A DNA stretch of 64,000 nt from Verrucomicrobiia bacterium (GCA_030432565.1 JAUIGV010000001.1:280939-344938); one strand, 5' to 3'; positions 52,415 through 61,889 are shown, numbered from the stretch's first letter. The notes: generated from the sequence alone by a model not told the origin. Numbers and translations: made by a program.

Positions 52415-53262
52415 AGGATGTTTTCCACAAAGCGCTTTCGCTCGAAGCGCTCGAATCGATCAGGTTCTTCGCCGGTGCCAATGAAGCGCGGAGTGATGCC
52501 GAGTTCTTTTTGAATGGCAGCTGCAACCCCGCCTTTGCCCGAGCCATCGAGCTTGGTAAGAATGAGGCCATCGAGGGGGACGGCCTTTTGAAATTCGCGA
52601 GCCTGGTTGAGGGCATTTCCACCGGTGGACGCGTCCACGACGAGAAAGGTTTCGTGTGGCGCGGTTTCGTCCTGTTTGCCAATGGTGCGCTTGATCTTGG
52701 ACAGTTCGTCCATGAGATTGTTTCTCGTGTGAAGGCGTCCGGCGGTGTCGCAGAGAAGGAAGTCGTAGTTTTCGGCGATGGCTTTTTGGTGGGCCTGATA
52801 GCAAACTGATGACGGGTCGGCTTCGTGGGCTCCGGTTACGACGGGGAGGTCCAGGCGCTCGCCCCAACGCAGCAATTGCTCGACGGCGGCGGCGCGGAAG
52901 GTATCGGCGGCAGCCATCAGGACGGAGTAGCCCTGGCTTTTCAGGAGGTGACCCAGTTTGGCAGTGGAGGTGGTTTTGCCGGTCCCGTTGACTCCGACAA
53001 TGAGCAGGACGGCCGGATTGCCGTCGGTTCGCGGCGCGAGGGCCGGGGCGTCCTCGGGGAAAAGGCCGGAAAGTTTGTTGCGCGTGGTTTCCACCACATC
53101 ATCAGCGGAGATCTTGCGGCCGAGGTCTTTGAGTTCGTCGACAATTTCGAGCGATAGTCGCACGCCTAGGTCGCCGGAAATGAGATCAGCCTCGAGATCA
53201 TCCCAATCGATCTCGGCCTTGTTCGTGACCTTGTTGAAGAGTTTCTTGAAAAAACCTGCCAT
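52411..53262 (-). CDS. ftsY: Signal recognition particle receptor FtsY
   Basis: SRP receptor GTPase that docks ribosome-SRP complexes at the membrane. The 283-residue NG domain starts MAGFFKKLFNKVTN; ATG 53262 is preferred over the upstream 53301 because family members begin with this amphipathic helix. GTPase motifs are all present: G1 GVNGTGKTTSTAKLG, DTFRAAAVEQLLRWG, G3 LCDTAGRLHTRNNLMDEL, G4 TKLDGSGKGG and the C-terminal FIGTGEEPDRFERF. The long acidic A domain seen in E. coli is absent, as in many short forms. Essential gene; family certain. Confidence 0.98.
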   Translation of the reverse strand: MAGFFKKLFNKVTNKAEIDWDDLEADLISGDLGVRLSLEIVDELKDLGRKISADDVVETTRNKLSGLFPEDAPALAPRTDGNPAVLLIVGVNGTGKTTSTAKLGHLLKSQGYSVLMAAADTFRAAAVEQLLRWGERLDLPVVTGAHEADPSSVCYQAHQKAIAENYDFLLCDTAGRLHTRNNLMDELSKIKRTIGKQDETAPHETFLVVDASTGGNALNQAREFQKAVPLDGLILTKLDGSGKGGVAAAIQKELGITPRFIGTGEEPDRFERFERKRFVENIL

Positions 53263-53423
53263 GGCGGGCGGATGCTTGTTCAAAACAGGCGCAAATGCCA
53301 AGGTTTATTGTGATGACCTTCGGAATGAATGCCTTGCCATTCATTCTCCGGGATCCCGGTTGGCGTTTCTAAAATATTTCGGAATCATCCAAGGGTTTCG
53401 CCTGTTTTGTGTCATGAGAGGTG

Positions 53424-53798
53424 ATGAAAGCAGCAATTCAAACAGTGGCAGTCGTTTTGATTGTCGCCTCCACCGCGTTGGCCAAGCGGATGGCTCCGGA
53501 AAAGGTTCCGCCCGTGATCACTGAAAATGCGATCATCTCGGTCCCTCATTTTGCGGAAGGCGCACGGACCCAAAACGGGGGAGTGCTCGAAGCCCATGAT
53601 CCGGAGACCAAAGAGCTTTTGTGGAGAATTGAGGTTTATAAGACCCCTGAAGACAAATCATTGGAGAAGGATGTGCAGCATGTCTTCATCAAGAGTCTCT
53701 CGTTTGATCGGAGTCACAAGCTGATCATCCTGTCTGATGAAAAGGGAAGAATCTACGTTCTCAATCTGGAGACAAAAAAGGTGACGAGGATCGAGTAG
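53424..53798 (+). CDS. Small exported protein with WD/PQQ-like propeller blade
   Basis: A 124-residue protein with signal peptide MKAAIQTVAVVLIVASTALA and a beta-rich body: GGVLEAHDPETKELLWRIEV and HKLIILSDEKGRIYVLNLET resemble two blades of a PQQ-like or WD-type propeller, too few for a complete propeller. ATG 53424 is chosen over the overlapping GTG 53421. No close partner; upstream is the divergent ftsY. Function unknown. Confidence 0.8.
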   Translation: MKAAIQTVAVVLIVASTALAKRMAPEKVPPVITENAIISVPHFAEGARTQNGGVLEAHDPETKELLWRIEVYKTPEDKSLEKDVQHVFIKSLSFDRSHKLIILSDEKGRIYVLNLETKKVTRIE

Positions 53799-53971
53799 CC
53801 CGTTCTGTCATTTCAACGATCTCGCTGATCAGACCTCATTCCGGTTGCCCCCGAATGTCAATCCCATGGCCTGTGATCCGCGAATGATCTTGCCGCCCCC
53901 CTCAGCACTCGGGTAGGTTCCGTCCGTCGACCTGTAACACGCGGTGTTCACTGGATTGATCAAAACGTCCC

Positions 53972-54046
53972 GCTCCCGTAGTTCAACGGATAGAACAAGG
54001 GTTTCCTAAACCTTAGATAGAGGTTCGATTCCTCTCGGGAGCGCCA
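53972..54046 (+). tRNA. tRNA-Arg (anticodon CCU)
   Basis: Full cloverleaf: acceptor GCTCCCG/CGGGAGC, D-arm GTTC/GAAC, anticodon arm AGGGT/ACCTT with loop TTCCTAA (anticodon CCT), T-arm AGAGG/CCTCT with loop TTCGATT, discriminator G and encoded CCA at 54044-54046. It reads the rare codon AGG. The direct repeat and decayed gene begin a few bases after its end, a common arrangement for elements inserted at tRNA genes. Confidence 0.97.
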
Positions 54047-54052
54047 GTCTTA

Positions 54053-54080
54053 GCTGCTAGGAATTGGCTGCTAGGAATTG
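54053..54080. repeat. Tandem 14-bp repeat beside the tRNA
   Basis: GCTGCTAGGAATTG occurs twice head-to-tail (54053-54066 and 54067-54080), six bases after the tRNA CCA. The second copy is the start of the 75-bp direct repeat. Confidence 0.9.
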
Positions 54081-54141
54081 GCTTTTGTCGGAAAGGTCGC
54101 GGAAACCGGGGACTGGCGTCATACATGGGGGAGAAAGGGGG
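54067..54141. repeat. 75-bp direct repeat, copy 1
   Basis: Matches 55318-55392 at 74 of 75 positions (single G/T difference at the 14th base). It begins GCTGCTAGGAATTG and ends GGGGGAGAAAGGGGG. Copy 1 lies between the tRNA and the decayed rtcR fragment. The role is unknown: possibly a mobile-element end, a recombination scar or a dispersed repeat family. Confidence 0.95.
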
Positions 54142-54758
54142 GTGGTCAAGAGTCGCTTCCAATTGATTGCGGGAACCAATCGAGACCTCAGGGAGGAGGT
54201 TGCCAAAGGGCGTTTTCGGGAGGACCTTTTCGCGCGGATCAACCTCTGGACCTTCGAGCTCCCGGGGTTGAAGGACCGGCGGGAGGACATCGAGCCGAAT
54301 CTGGAGTATGAGCTGGAGCGCTTTGCGGAGCGGGAAGGAAATGCGGTCGGTTTCAACAAGGAGGCGCGGGAGCTCTTCCTGTCCTTTGCCCGCGATCCCT
54401 CGACGGATTGGCGTGGCAATTTTCGCGACCTCAATGCGGCGATCCTAAGGATGGGAACGCTGGCACCGGGGGGAGACTCCGGAAAGAGGAGGTGGGGCAG
54501 GAGGTCGAGCGGTTGCGGAGGTCCTGGGAGCCGGGTGGGGAAGACGACGGCTTGGAGGGTTTGATCGAGGGCAAGCTCGATACCTTTGACCGGGTGCAGC
54601 TTGCCCATGTGGTGAAGGTGTGCCGGGAGTCGAAGACCTTGAGCGAGGCCGTGCGAAAGTTGTTTTCGGAATCCCGTAGGAAGAAGGCGAATCCGAATGA
54701 CTCCGACCGGGTGCGGAAGTTTCTGGCCAAGTTCGGGTTGAGTTTTGCGGAGCTTTGA
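54142..54758 (+). pseudogene. rtcR: Truncated and frameshifted rtcR (sigma-54 activator of the RNA-repair operon)
   Basis: Reads FQLIAGTNRDLREEVAKGRF, then REDLFARINLWTFELPGLKD and DWRGNFRDLNAAILRM, the C-terminal AAA+ part of the sigma-54 activator RtcR. At a run of six G (54468-54473) the frame shifts; the other frame continues RLRKEEVGQEVERL and then KLDTFDRVQLAHVVKVCRES and DRVRKFLAKFGL, the RtcR helix-turn-helix end. One missing G explains the shift. The N-terminal CARF domain (which senses RNA ends) and the Walker A part are gone; the remnant starts directly at the 75-bp repeat. Thus a dead fragment; no rtcA or rtcB is nearby. Confidence 0.85.
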
Positions 54759-54835
54759 GGTGGGCTGGTGAGGGATGGTCGCGGTTTTCTTGAGAAAAAA
54801 CCCAATAAAGTCGGCGGAAGGGGGTCGTGTCTGAT

Positions 54836-55312
54836 ATGAAGACCCGAAGAAAGATGAAGAAGTTTGCCCTGTGTTTTTTAATGATGTTCTCGCTGTCGCC
54901 CTTGCCTGGTCACGAGAACGAGGGGGAGAAGGAAATACCGGCGGCGATTGCTTTGGGGCATTGGCGTCACAATACGCATGAAATCATTCAGGACCTGCAG
55001 GGACTTGGATCAACCAAACGACACGGAGAGTATCGCTTCAAGTCGGCCGAAGAGGCGGCAAAGGCTTTTCAAAAAGACTACTTCGAGAAGTTGAAGAAGG
55101 AGATCGATTTTGAGAAACAAGAGGTCGTGATGTTTTATGTCGTGGGTTCGGGCGCAACCCGGGTGGAGTGCTATGTCTCGATTGGAGAGTCTCCGAAAGT
55201 GATGTTTGTGACGGTTCGGGGATTCACCAAGGACGATATGACGCAGGTCTACGTTTACGCGGTGCGGAAAGGGGTCGTGTTGACCGATCCGCAATATCCG
55301 GGGGGTAGGTAG
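54836..55312 (+). CDS. Small exported protein of unknown function
   Basis: Not recognised. About 158 residues: a basic N terminus then a hydrophobic signal (KKFALCFLMMFSLSPLPG), followed by helix- and strand-rich sequence with EEAAKAFQKDYFEKLKKEID and QEVVMFYVVGSGATRVECYV. Start could also be GTG 54827 or ATG 54854. It ends six bases before the second copy of the 75-bp repeat and lies downstream of the rtcR remnant, so it is bracketed by the repeats and may be part of the element they flank. Confidence 0.7.
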   Translation: MKTRRKMKKFALCFLMMFSLSPLPGHENEGEKEIPAAIALGHWRHNTHEIIQDLQGLGSTKRHGEYRFKSAEEAAKAFQKDYFEKLKKEIDFEKQEVVMFYVVGSGATRVECYVSIGESPKVMFVTVRGFTKDDMTQVYVYAVRKGVVLTDPQYPGGR

Positions 55313-55317
55313 GCGGA

Positions 55318-55392
55318 GCTGCTAGGAATTTGCTTTTGTCGGAAAGGTCGCGGAAACCGGGGACTGGCGTCATACATGGGGGAGAAAGGGGG
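55318..55392. repeat. 75-bp direct repeat, copy 2
   Basis: Same orientation as copy 1 at 54067-54141 with one mismatch. The two copies bracket about 1.2 kb holding the rtcR remnant and the small exported protein. Confidence 0.95.
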
Positions 55393-55610
55393 TTGCGGGG
55401 GAAAGAGTGGCGGGAAGCTCCTTTGGGATTCGAATTTTTAGTGGCGTCTGGAGCGGGAGATGACAGCCTTGATGGTAGTGTTCGAGGGGATTTTTGCGGG
55501 GAGTCGCTTTGTCTGCAGGACACTTTACCCCAAACCCTCTTCAACTCACTGTAGGGAGTGCAGTCCCTTTCCGGTATGGTGGTGTGAAGAGTCACTCCTA
55601 CGCTCCCGCG
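55393..55610. other. Spacer without recognised gene
   Basis: After the second repeat copy no supported gene or RNA is seen up to the stop of the DUF1501 gene at 55611. Short open frames on both strands have no recognisable features. Confidence 0.5.
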
Positions 55611-56906
55611 CTAGCCAAACAGCGAACCACGCAGCCTCTTCCCCTCGGGGATCACGAACGGAAATTTCAGGCTCGCCTCGTGTTCGGCGATGCCTGCGAA
55701 ATCGCGCAGCGATTGGTGGACATTCTCCGGTCGCACGCGCAGCCCTTTGTCGGGATCTTTCGCGATCGCCAGGGTCTTCGCATCGATAGGATTCAAAAAC
55801 TGACCCTCATCGGTTGATCCAATGACCCGATTCCCTTTGATCCCGGGCCCGAGAAACATCATCGAGCCAATCGACCAGTGGTCCTTGCCCTCGCCCTTGT
55901 TGTAGTTCGGCGTCCGCCCCATCTCGCTCTGCATGACGATGACGAGCCTGTCGCGGATCCCCAGCTCTTCGGCACGGCGCAACATGTAATCAATCCCTCC
56001 GAGCAGCTCCGGGATGAGCTTCATCTGGTCGCGATCATTGTTCGCGTGACTGTCGAACTGCCCGATGGATAGGTTCGCCGAGACACACACCCCTGCCTTG
56101 AACGAAGCGAGTGCGATTTCCGCCTGTTGTGCGAGCCGTTCCCGTGGGGGCTTTTGATTGATAAAGGGCGTCACGCGCTGCAGGGCTTTTGCATTCAGCT
56201 GGGCGGCGTAGAGCATGCTGTGGGCGTGCTCGACCCGCGGTAACCGCACCTGTGATGCGCGCACATCGCTCTGTCTCCGCAGCGCGGCTTCGATGCGATC
56301 GTTGACGAAATCCTCGTGGTAGGGGCTACGTGGATTTCCTTCAACACAATCGGCATTGGCAATACGACCGAGAGTCGGCAAGTAGGGCACGCGCGCCATC
56401 GGAACGATGTTTCCGGTGTTCGAGTAGTTGCCGAAAGTGAGGAAAGCGAGGGGGCACTCGGGACCTTTCGCCGCCGCCGCGAGCGCCGCAAAAGTAGGAT
56501 ACGCCAGGCTGTCGAGCTTCCCGGTCGCCATGTAGCGCGAGCACGGCGCGTGGTTGTTGACCGAATAGTCGAGGCCGTTGAGAACGAGCAACTCGCTGGC
56601 GTAGCGTTTGAAGAAATCCTCGTTGCTCAGGTTGCCCTCCTTGGCTCGATCGATATGCGCCGCATTTGGGGCAAAATTGATTGCGCCCTCGGTGAGAATG
56701 TCGCCCTGCTTGTAGAGCCGGTTGGTCTCGCCAACTCCTTTTGGATCCATCAGGTAGGTCGTGTCCCAACCACCGGACGCATTGAAGACTGCGAAGTAGG
56801 GTCCCTCGTAGGCATCGGGTTCCTTTGTGGCAGCCCGCACCCCACTGACCGGCGCGGCCACGCCGAGCCCTGCCAACCCACAAAGTTTTATAAAATCACG
56901 TCTCAT
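55611..56906 (-). CDS. DUF1501 protein, Tat-exported
   Basis: A 431-residue protein with a twin-arginine-type start (MRRDFIKLCGLAGLGVAAPV). DUF1501 proteins belong to the alkaline-phosphatase/sulfatase-like fold and typically stand next to a DUF1549/DUF1588-type cytochrome protein in planctomycetes and verrucomicrobia. Visible blocks: VFNASGGWDTTYLMDP at the start, LNGLDYSVNNHAPCSRYMAT, RLVIVMQSEMGRTPNYNKGE and KDHWSIGSMMFLGPGIKG (the latter two are the metal-site region). Gap to the upstream gene is nine bases, so they form an operon. Substrate unknown. Confidence 0.9.
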   Translation of the reverse strand: MRRDFIKLCGLAGLGVAAPVSGVRAATKEPDAYEGPYFAVFNASGGWDTTYLMDPKGVGETNRLYKQGDILTEGAINFAPNAAHIDRAKEGNLSNEDFFKRYASELLVLNGLDYSVNNHAPCSRYMATGKLDSLAYPTFAALAAAAKGPECPLAFLTFGNYSNTGNIVPMARVPYLPTLGRIANADCVEGNPRSPYHEDFVNDRIEAALRRQSDVRASQVRLPRVEHAHSMLYAAQLNAKALQRVTPFINQKPPRERLAQQAEIALASFKAGVCVSANLSIGQFDSHANNDRDQMKLIPELLGGIDYMLRRAEELGIRDRLVIVMQSEMGRTPNYNKGEGKDHWSIGSMMFLGPGIKGNRVIGSTDEGQFLNPIDAKTLAIAKDPDKGLRVRPENVHQSLRDFAGIAEHEASLKFPFVIPEGKRLRGSLFG

Positions 56907-56915
56907 AGTAGTTGC

Positions 56916-59204
56916 TTACTCATAAAGAAATTCATGTTGGCGTAACAGGTAGGTCACCACCGCCCGCCATGCGCGCATGGTGTAGTGCGGATCCTCGACG
57001 CGTTTTTCTCCCTCCCCCTGGACCCGGCAGGAATAGATCTCACGCGGCTCAAATTGCCCGCGCTCGTTCGCCTCCTCAATGATCCCGGCGAAGAGCTCGT
57101 AGGTTCGATCGACCTCCGCCGAATCACCCTTGTCAAAACGCCCGAGCAATCGCTGGTGGAGATGTACGATCACTTCGCGAAGCTTCGCCTCGTTCCCGGA
57201 AGAGGGGACTACATCCGGCTCGATGCCCGGAAACAATAACCGTTCTTCCGGCTTCCGTGCGAAATCAGTCGGCACCTGCCGACAGGCGATTTCGTTGGCC
57301 ATCATGCGCTGAATCGCCCCCATCGCACCGCTTGGATCAGCGATCCGCTCGGTGACTTCCTTGCTATCGATCCCTCCATAGAGAATATTAAACTGATCAT
57401 TTAAAGGCCCCCAATCACTGCCAAAGATCGCCTTCAACTTCCGCTCGATCTGCTCGGGCGACAGCAGGCGTACTACTCCGAGATCGCCGAGTTCAGCCAT
57501 ACGCGCCGGATAGTCTGCAACCGTGGCGAGTCCATCGGCCCGGTAGAATTTCGAGAGAGCGAGAGCCCGGAACACGCTCTTCAGGTTGAAATTGTCGCTT
57601 GCGAATTGTTTTGCGATCAGTTCGATCTCCCGGCGTTGCCCGGAATACGCTCTCTGCCTGGCCGCAAACAGCGGATGATCGATGTCCTCCGGCGGACGCA
57701 AGGCCTTGCGACCATTGAGTATGTACCAGACGTGCTCGACCATCGCGATCGCGAAACGGGGATCCTTTGCGGTGCGTTCGCCGAGCCATTGAAGCCCACG
57801 CCAGCGTTCCGATTCAGGCAAGGCCTCACCCTCGTGCCCCGGCGGAAACATGTCGTCGAACCAACCTTCAGCGCGCGGTTGATAAACCCCTTTGCCATCC
57901 AGCGCGTAGAAGTCCTGAAACACTCCCGCCACCGGATCGATGACCTTGTGGCACACCACGCAATCGGTCGCCTGCATGGTCGGCACCTCATACTTGGCCG
58001 TGATGGCGGCGGCATCGTTTCCACGCGGAGCGAGCTGCATGATGTCGATGCCGAGGAAGTGCTGGAAATACATGCGCACGCGCAGCCGATTGCGATTCGT
58101 CTCGGTGGTCGGGTAGCGCTTCAGGTATTGAAAGGTGCTGAGCAATCCGGCATGCGGGTAGAATCCTGTCGCCGATTCCTGATTGGTTTTCTCGCTTCGC
58201 CCCTTCAGGGCCTTGAGACGGACCGGGATGTATTCAAAGCGGTTGCCAATGTCTTTGAAACGATCCTTCACTTCCTCGTAGATGCCATAGCCACGCGCTG
58301 AATACGGCGAGACCATGATGTAGTCGGCCGTGATGAGCTCGGTAAACGGACGCTTGTTGCGCACGATGAATTTCACCAACTCCATCGGTTCGCGCTGGAT
58401 CGATTCACGGTAGTGACGAGCCAGCTCCCAACCGGCCTCCTTGCGCTTCTGCTCGTCTTTAATGTGGCTGAAATCCTCCTTCTGATACCAATGGCGAGTC
58501 TTGTCGAAGTGCTCGTAGGAGAGAACGTTCTCCGCCACGTCATCGATTCCCGGCGTCAGGAAAATGTCGTTGAATCCCTCGGCGAGGCGATCGTAGAACG
58601 CCTCCTCGTTCATGAGGTCATCAAGTACGAGAGAAATCGCAGGCAGCCCGCGCTCCTGCACCGTTGCGTATTCCTCCGGTGCCGGGAGACGCGCGCCAAG
58701 TTGCAGAGTCAGTCGCCGAAGCAATTTCCGGTCATCGATCATTCGCACTCCTTCAAAAAATGGCTTCTTATTTGCCAACGCCAGCGGGGCCGGTCTTTCT
58801 CCATTCGCGCGGCGGACGAAATCCTCCAGGATTCGGTAGCGCGTCGAGCCTTTTGTCAAGACATCCTCACCACCGTGATCGAGTTCGCCAATGACCTTCA
58901 GCAGTACCCGCGACTTGCCTGATTTTGGATCGCGTCGCTTCGCAAATTTCGTCAACCGTTCACGATTCTTTTCGAGCGCTCCATCGAGCGAGGGGTCGAG
59001 CAGGGTGAGCTCGCTGTCTTCCGCATCGCCACCCGCCTTATGGCATTTCAGGCACGTTCGCCCGACGACTTTGCCCCAAACTTCATCGGTGAAAAAATTC
59101 CGCTCGTCGGCAAGGCAAGCCGGATGCTGAAGTTCATCCGCAATTACCAGGCTGCCAAGGCCTGCCGTTAAAGCGCTCAAGAAGAATAGGCGTCGCGAAA
59201 TCAT
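56916..59204 (-). CDS. Multidomain cytochrome c-type protein (DUF1588/DUF1592-like), partner of DUF1501
   Basis: A 762-residue exported protein from ATG 59204, whose signal peptide is MISRRLFFLSALTAGLGSLV. Two haem-type motifs are seen: TCLKCHKAG (about 51) and DCVVCHKVIDPVAGVFQDF (about 420), the latter matching the DUF1588-type cytochrome segment. The body resembles the large planctomycete/verrucomicrobial cytochrome family that is always encoded next to DUF1501. Upstream in-frame ATG at 59273 would place the signal peptide internally and was rejected. Proposed role: electron transfer in an oxidation process, substrate unknown. Confidence 0.88.
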   Translation of the reverse strand: MISRRLFFLSALTAGLGSLVIADELQHPACLADERNFFTDEVWGKVVGRTCLKCHKAGGDAEDSELTLLDPSLDGALEKNRERLTKFAKRRDPKSGKSRVLLKVIGELDHGGEDVLTKGSTRYRILEDFVRRANGERPAPLALANKKPFFEGVRMIDDRKLLRRLTLQLGARLPAPEEYATVQERGLPAISLVLDDLMNEEAFYDRLAEGFNDIFLTPGIDDVAENVLSYEHFDKTRHWYQKEDFSHIKDEQKRKEAGWELARHYRESIQREPMELVKFIVRNKRPFTELITADYIMVSPYSARGYGIYEEVKDRFKDIGNRFEYIPVRLKALKGRSEKTNQESATGFYPHAGLLSTFQYLKRYPTTETNRNRLRVRMYFQHFLGIDIMQLAPRGNDAAAITAKYEVPTMQATDCVVCHKVIDPVAGVFQDFYALDGKGVYQPRAEGWFDDMFPPGHEGEALPESERWRGLQWLGERTAKDPRFAIAMVEHVWYILNGRKALRPPEDIDHPLFAARQRAYSGQRREIELIAKQFASDNFNLKSVFRALALSKFYRADGLATVADYPARMAELGDLGVVRLLSPEQIERKLKAIFGSDWGPLNDQFNILYGGIDSKEVTERIADPSGAMGAIQRMMANEIACRQVPTDFARKPEERLLFPGIEPDVVPSSGNEAKLREVIVHLHQRLLGRFDKGDSAEVDRTYELFAGIIEEANERGQFEPREIYSCRVQGEGEKRVEDPHYTMRAWRAVVTYLLRQHEFLYE

Positions 59205-59589
59205 GATTACTCGTGAATAGTACACAAATTGAGCAGGGAGGAAAATAAGGAAGGCTGATTCTCCATGCCGCAATCTTTCACCGCATCAGCTTCTTCGAAC
59301 TCATTTCGAAGGGCCGCGACCGTCCTGCAATTTGGCCGTGATCTTCACGGTGCGCCCGTTCAAGACACCCATACCATCCTGGGAAAGGTCGCCATGAGCA
59401 TGAAGGACGCGCGATGGGAGTGCTTCGCGCCGGGGGGCAGTGCCTCGCAATGGGGGGACGATCAGGCACGAAACGAGAGGCTCTGCAGGGCGGTGATCGA
59501 ATTCTTCAGCAATTCTACCGATCAGGCCAAGCTGACACCAATTGCCAACCTGCTCCTTCTTCGACCGGCTTGATCGGATGACTTATTCG
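59205..59589. other. Spacer with decayed sequence
   Basis: Open frames exist on both strands (for example 59265-59573 plus) but none has a recognisable start, domain or ribosome-binding site. The adjacent transposase remnant suggests the region is decayed mobile DNA. Confidence 0.4.
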
Positions 59590-60110
59590 CCAGTCAGGGG
59601 ATGGCCCAACGGTAGAGGTGCTGGTCGCAAAATTCGCCTCCGTTGTCGCTGTCGATGCCTATGAGGTCGAAGGGTTGATTCGCTGTGATGGCATCCATCC
59701 CTTGCAGGGTAGTGTATTGCCCACGGTGTCGATCTCGGTCCATCCGGGTTCTTTTTCATCCCAACTTTCGGCGCGGATTGCGACGAGGTTTTTGATCGCG
59801 TTTTCGCTCCGAGGGGGAAGGCGTTTCTTCGGGCCGTCTACTTTGCGGGGAGCCAGTCAACGATCAATGTGGTGGCGGGTCTCATTTTCAGGATCGATTC
59901 GCGGGTGTTTTGAGGGATGTCTTTGAGATCCTTGAACCGGAGTGGAATCTTGTCGCGCACGCGCTTGCCGCAGGGGTGTTCCATCGCCTACCAAAGGGGC
60001 CTGAGGGCCTTGCCAACTGCGGGGGTGAATTTTCTTTTTTACCCCGCTGGCATGTTCCAGGTGGCTTGCGCCATGGTGTCCTCTTTTGTGAGGCAACACG
60101 CGATTGCCCC
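59590..60110 (-). pseudogene. Decayed transposase with integrase-type catalytic remnants
   Basis: Read on the minus strand in switching frames: AMEHPCGKRVRDKIPLRF and RESILKMRPATTLIVDWLP, a linker typical of transposases of the (C-G-K-R-x-x ... L-L-x-x-S-P-A-T-I-D-R) type; then SWDEKEPGWTEIDTVG (first Asp region of the DDE domain) and GIDSDNGGEFCDQHLYRW (second Asp and D-N-G-x-E-F region). The pieces are in order but separated by stops and frameshifts, with much of the catalytic core missing between them. It marks an old insertion in the island. Confidence 0.75.
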
Positions 60111-60263
60111 ACGTTAACGATCTTTGGGCTGGCTCCTTGCTCCTTTTGACTCAGAATGCGGCTCTTCATGAAAGTTAGATGCGTGTGAACCCGGGAAACC
60201 GGGATGAATCGTAAAGCGAAGATCAATCCCATCCAGAAAAGCAACCCAACGAAAAACGAACCA

Positions 60264-61364
60264 ATGAAAACGTCAATTTTTACGACAGCTGCAACTTGCT
60301 TGGCCTGCGCATGCCTGCCCGCTTTCGCCCACGAGGTGAAAAATGGAAGCGCGGATCACACCCATACAATCACCACCTCGGACACGGCTGTCGTTGTTGC
60401 AACGACTGGCCAGGGTGATTTTATCTTTGAATGGGACGAGGCCTTGACCAAGAACTTTCCGGAGGATGCGAAACCGTTTGAGCCACGCATGCATGGTGGA
60501 TTTACCGAGGATGCGGATGGTACGATATACACCGGGATCCCGGGCTACGGCCTCTGCTCAATCAGCCAAGACCTGAAGACGTGGAAAAAACTTGGTAGCG
60601 ATCCGCGGCTCAAAGGAACGATCCACGGACAGGTATTCTTCGTTCACAAGGGGAAGAAGCTCCTCGCCCTTGCGCAGCCGAGCGACAAGCGAATATTGAT
60701 CACAGATCTGCAAGGCGAGGTGCTCCAGGAGATTGGCTGCCCGACTGGCGAGACCTTTGTTTTCGAGCCTGCGAAAACCTATTATGCGGGCGAGAAGCCC
60801 AACTTTGCGGTGACCGATGTCACTTATCTTGATGGAGTTCTCTACGCTGTCACTGGCTATTCACCAGGTGATTTCGTCCTGACTCTTACTGAAAGTGATG
60901 GGAATTGGGGCTGGGGGACTCTCGCATGGGGAGGTCGTGGGAAGCAGCCCGGACAGTTTAGTACGGCCCACGGAATTTTTGCGCACAAAGGTGACATCTA
61001 CGTGGCCAATCGCGCTGCCCACCAGGTTGTGCACTTCACCAAAGATGGCAAGTTCGTCAAGCTTCTCGCCGAGATCCCGGCGGGTAACCTAATTTGCAAC
61101 GTCTCGTATCTCAGAGAGCATTTTTTCTTCAATGCCCTGAGTCCGGTCGCTGGCAACAAGACTGCTGCAATCTTTGCTCACTCGGGAAAGAAGCTCGTTT
61201 CCACTATCATCCCTGGCGAGTTGGGCATCCCTGTGCTGAAGAACATCCACCACGTTTGGCCGCATGAAATCCCCGGAGACAATGGGAAAAAAGAGCTCGT
61301 TCTCCTGGTCCACGGCTGGAACAAGGGGAAGTATGCCGTGTTACGCCAGGTCACCGGTAAATAG
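60264..61364 (+). CDS. Exported NHL-type beta-propeller protein
   Basis: A 366-residue protein from ATG 60264, chosen because it begins the signal peptide MKTSIFTTAATCLACACLPAFAHE; the longer frame from 60204 has a charged, unlikely leader. The body is beta-propeller-like with blades such as RMHGGFTEDADGTIYTGIPG, PGQFSTAHGIFAHKGDIYVA and VVHFTKDGKFVKLLAEIPAG, the pattern of NHL repeats (GQF..P.G...G..YVAD). Six blades are likely. Location between a decayed transposase and the ars cluster does not reveal a role. Ligand unknown. Confidence 0.82.
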   Translation: MKTSIFTTAATCLACACLPAFAHEVKNGSADHTHTITTSDTAVVVATTGQGDFIFEWDEALTKNFPEDAKPFEPRMHGGFTEDADGTIYTGIPGYGLCSISQDLKTWKKLGSDPRLKGTIHGQVFFVHKGKKLLALAQPSDKRILITDLQGEVLQEIGCPTGETFVFEPAKTYYAGEKPNFAVTDVTYLDGVLYAVTGYSPGDFVLTLTESDGNWGWGTLAWGGRGKQPGQFSTAHGIFAHKGDIYVANRAAHQVVHFTKDGKFVKLLAEIPAGNLICNVSYLREHFFFNALSPVAGNKTAAIFAHSGKKLVSTIIPGELGIPVLKNIHHVWPHEIPGDNGKKELVLLVHGWNKGKYAVLRQVTGK

Positions 61365-61889
61365 TCAGCGGTGGACAGCCGGGATTTTTTGCCGGGAATG
61401 CCTGAGACGTCGTCCTTTGGTCCGGAGCGGAGATGGAGAAAGGGACAAAACTGCAATCATGGCAGGCCGAGGGGGATGGTCTCTTAACAGAAATGAACGA
61501 CATCTACTGTGATCAGATCGCTCCCTGCCGGGGATTGAGCATGGATCAAGGAACGGTTTGAAAGTTCGTTTTGAAAAATGGAGTCACTCCAGAAAGAGGT
61601 GAATTTCGTAATCCGGTCTTTGGACCCGGAGACCGCTGGGGCACTGACGAAATAACTCCCGGGAAGCCCGGAGATTTTACCAAATAATGTGAACATTCTA
61701 AAGAGGCACGGAGTTGGGTTCGCGCGTGCCGGTGATCGTCGAGAACCCGCGGACCAGCTGTTGCCGAAGTGAGCGTCCTCCTTGGTTCCCGGTGACCTCG
61801 ATCGATTCGGGGGGCGGACCGACCCTCCTAAAATAATATTCAAACTCGATCTTTACAAAACGACTTTATTCGTAACGATAATCACCGTA
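61365..61889. other. 525-bp spacer before the ars cluster
   Basis: No convincing gene seen on either strand. The last 100 bp should hold the ars promoter. Part of this segment may be decayed insertion-related DNA, but nothing specific was recognised. Confidence 0.5.
61870..61878 (+). promoter_or_regulatory. Possible ArsR operator core
   Basis: A short palindrome TCGT-A-ACGA lies 12 bp before the arsR start within the AT-rich leader TTATTCGTAACGATAA. ArsR regulators bind such dyads upstream of their own gene. The dyad is short, so this is weak. Confidence 0.25.

Noticed and set aside
54142..54758. Programmed frameshift in rtcR
   Set aside because: The N-terminal half of the gene is missing as well, so a one-base loss in a G run in a dead gene is simpler.
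59265..59573. 102-codon plus-strand open frame
   Set aside because: No ribosome-binding site or recognisable domain; lies in decayed DNA beside the transposase remnant, with an equally open frame opposite.
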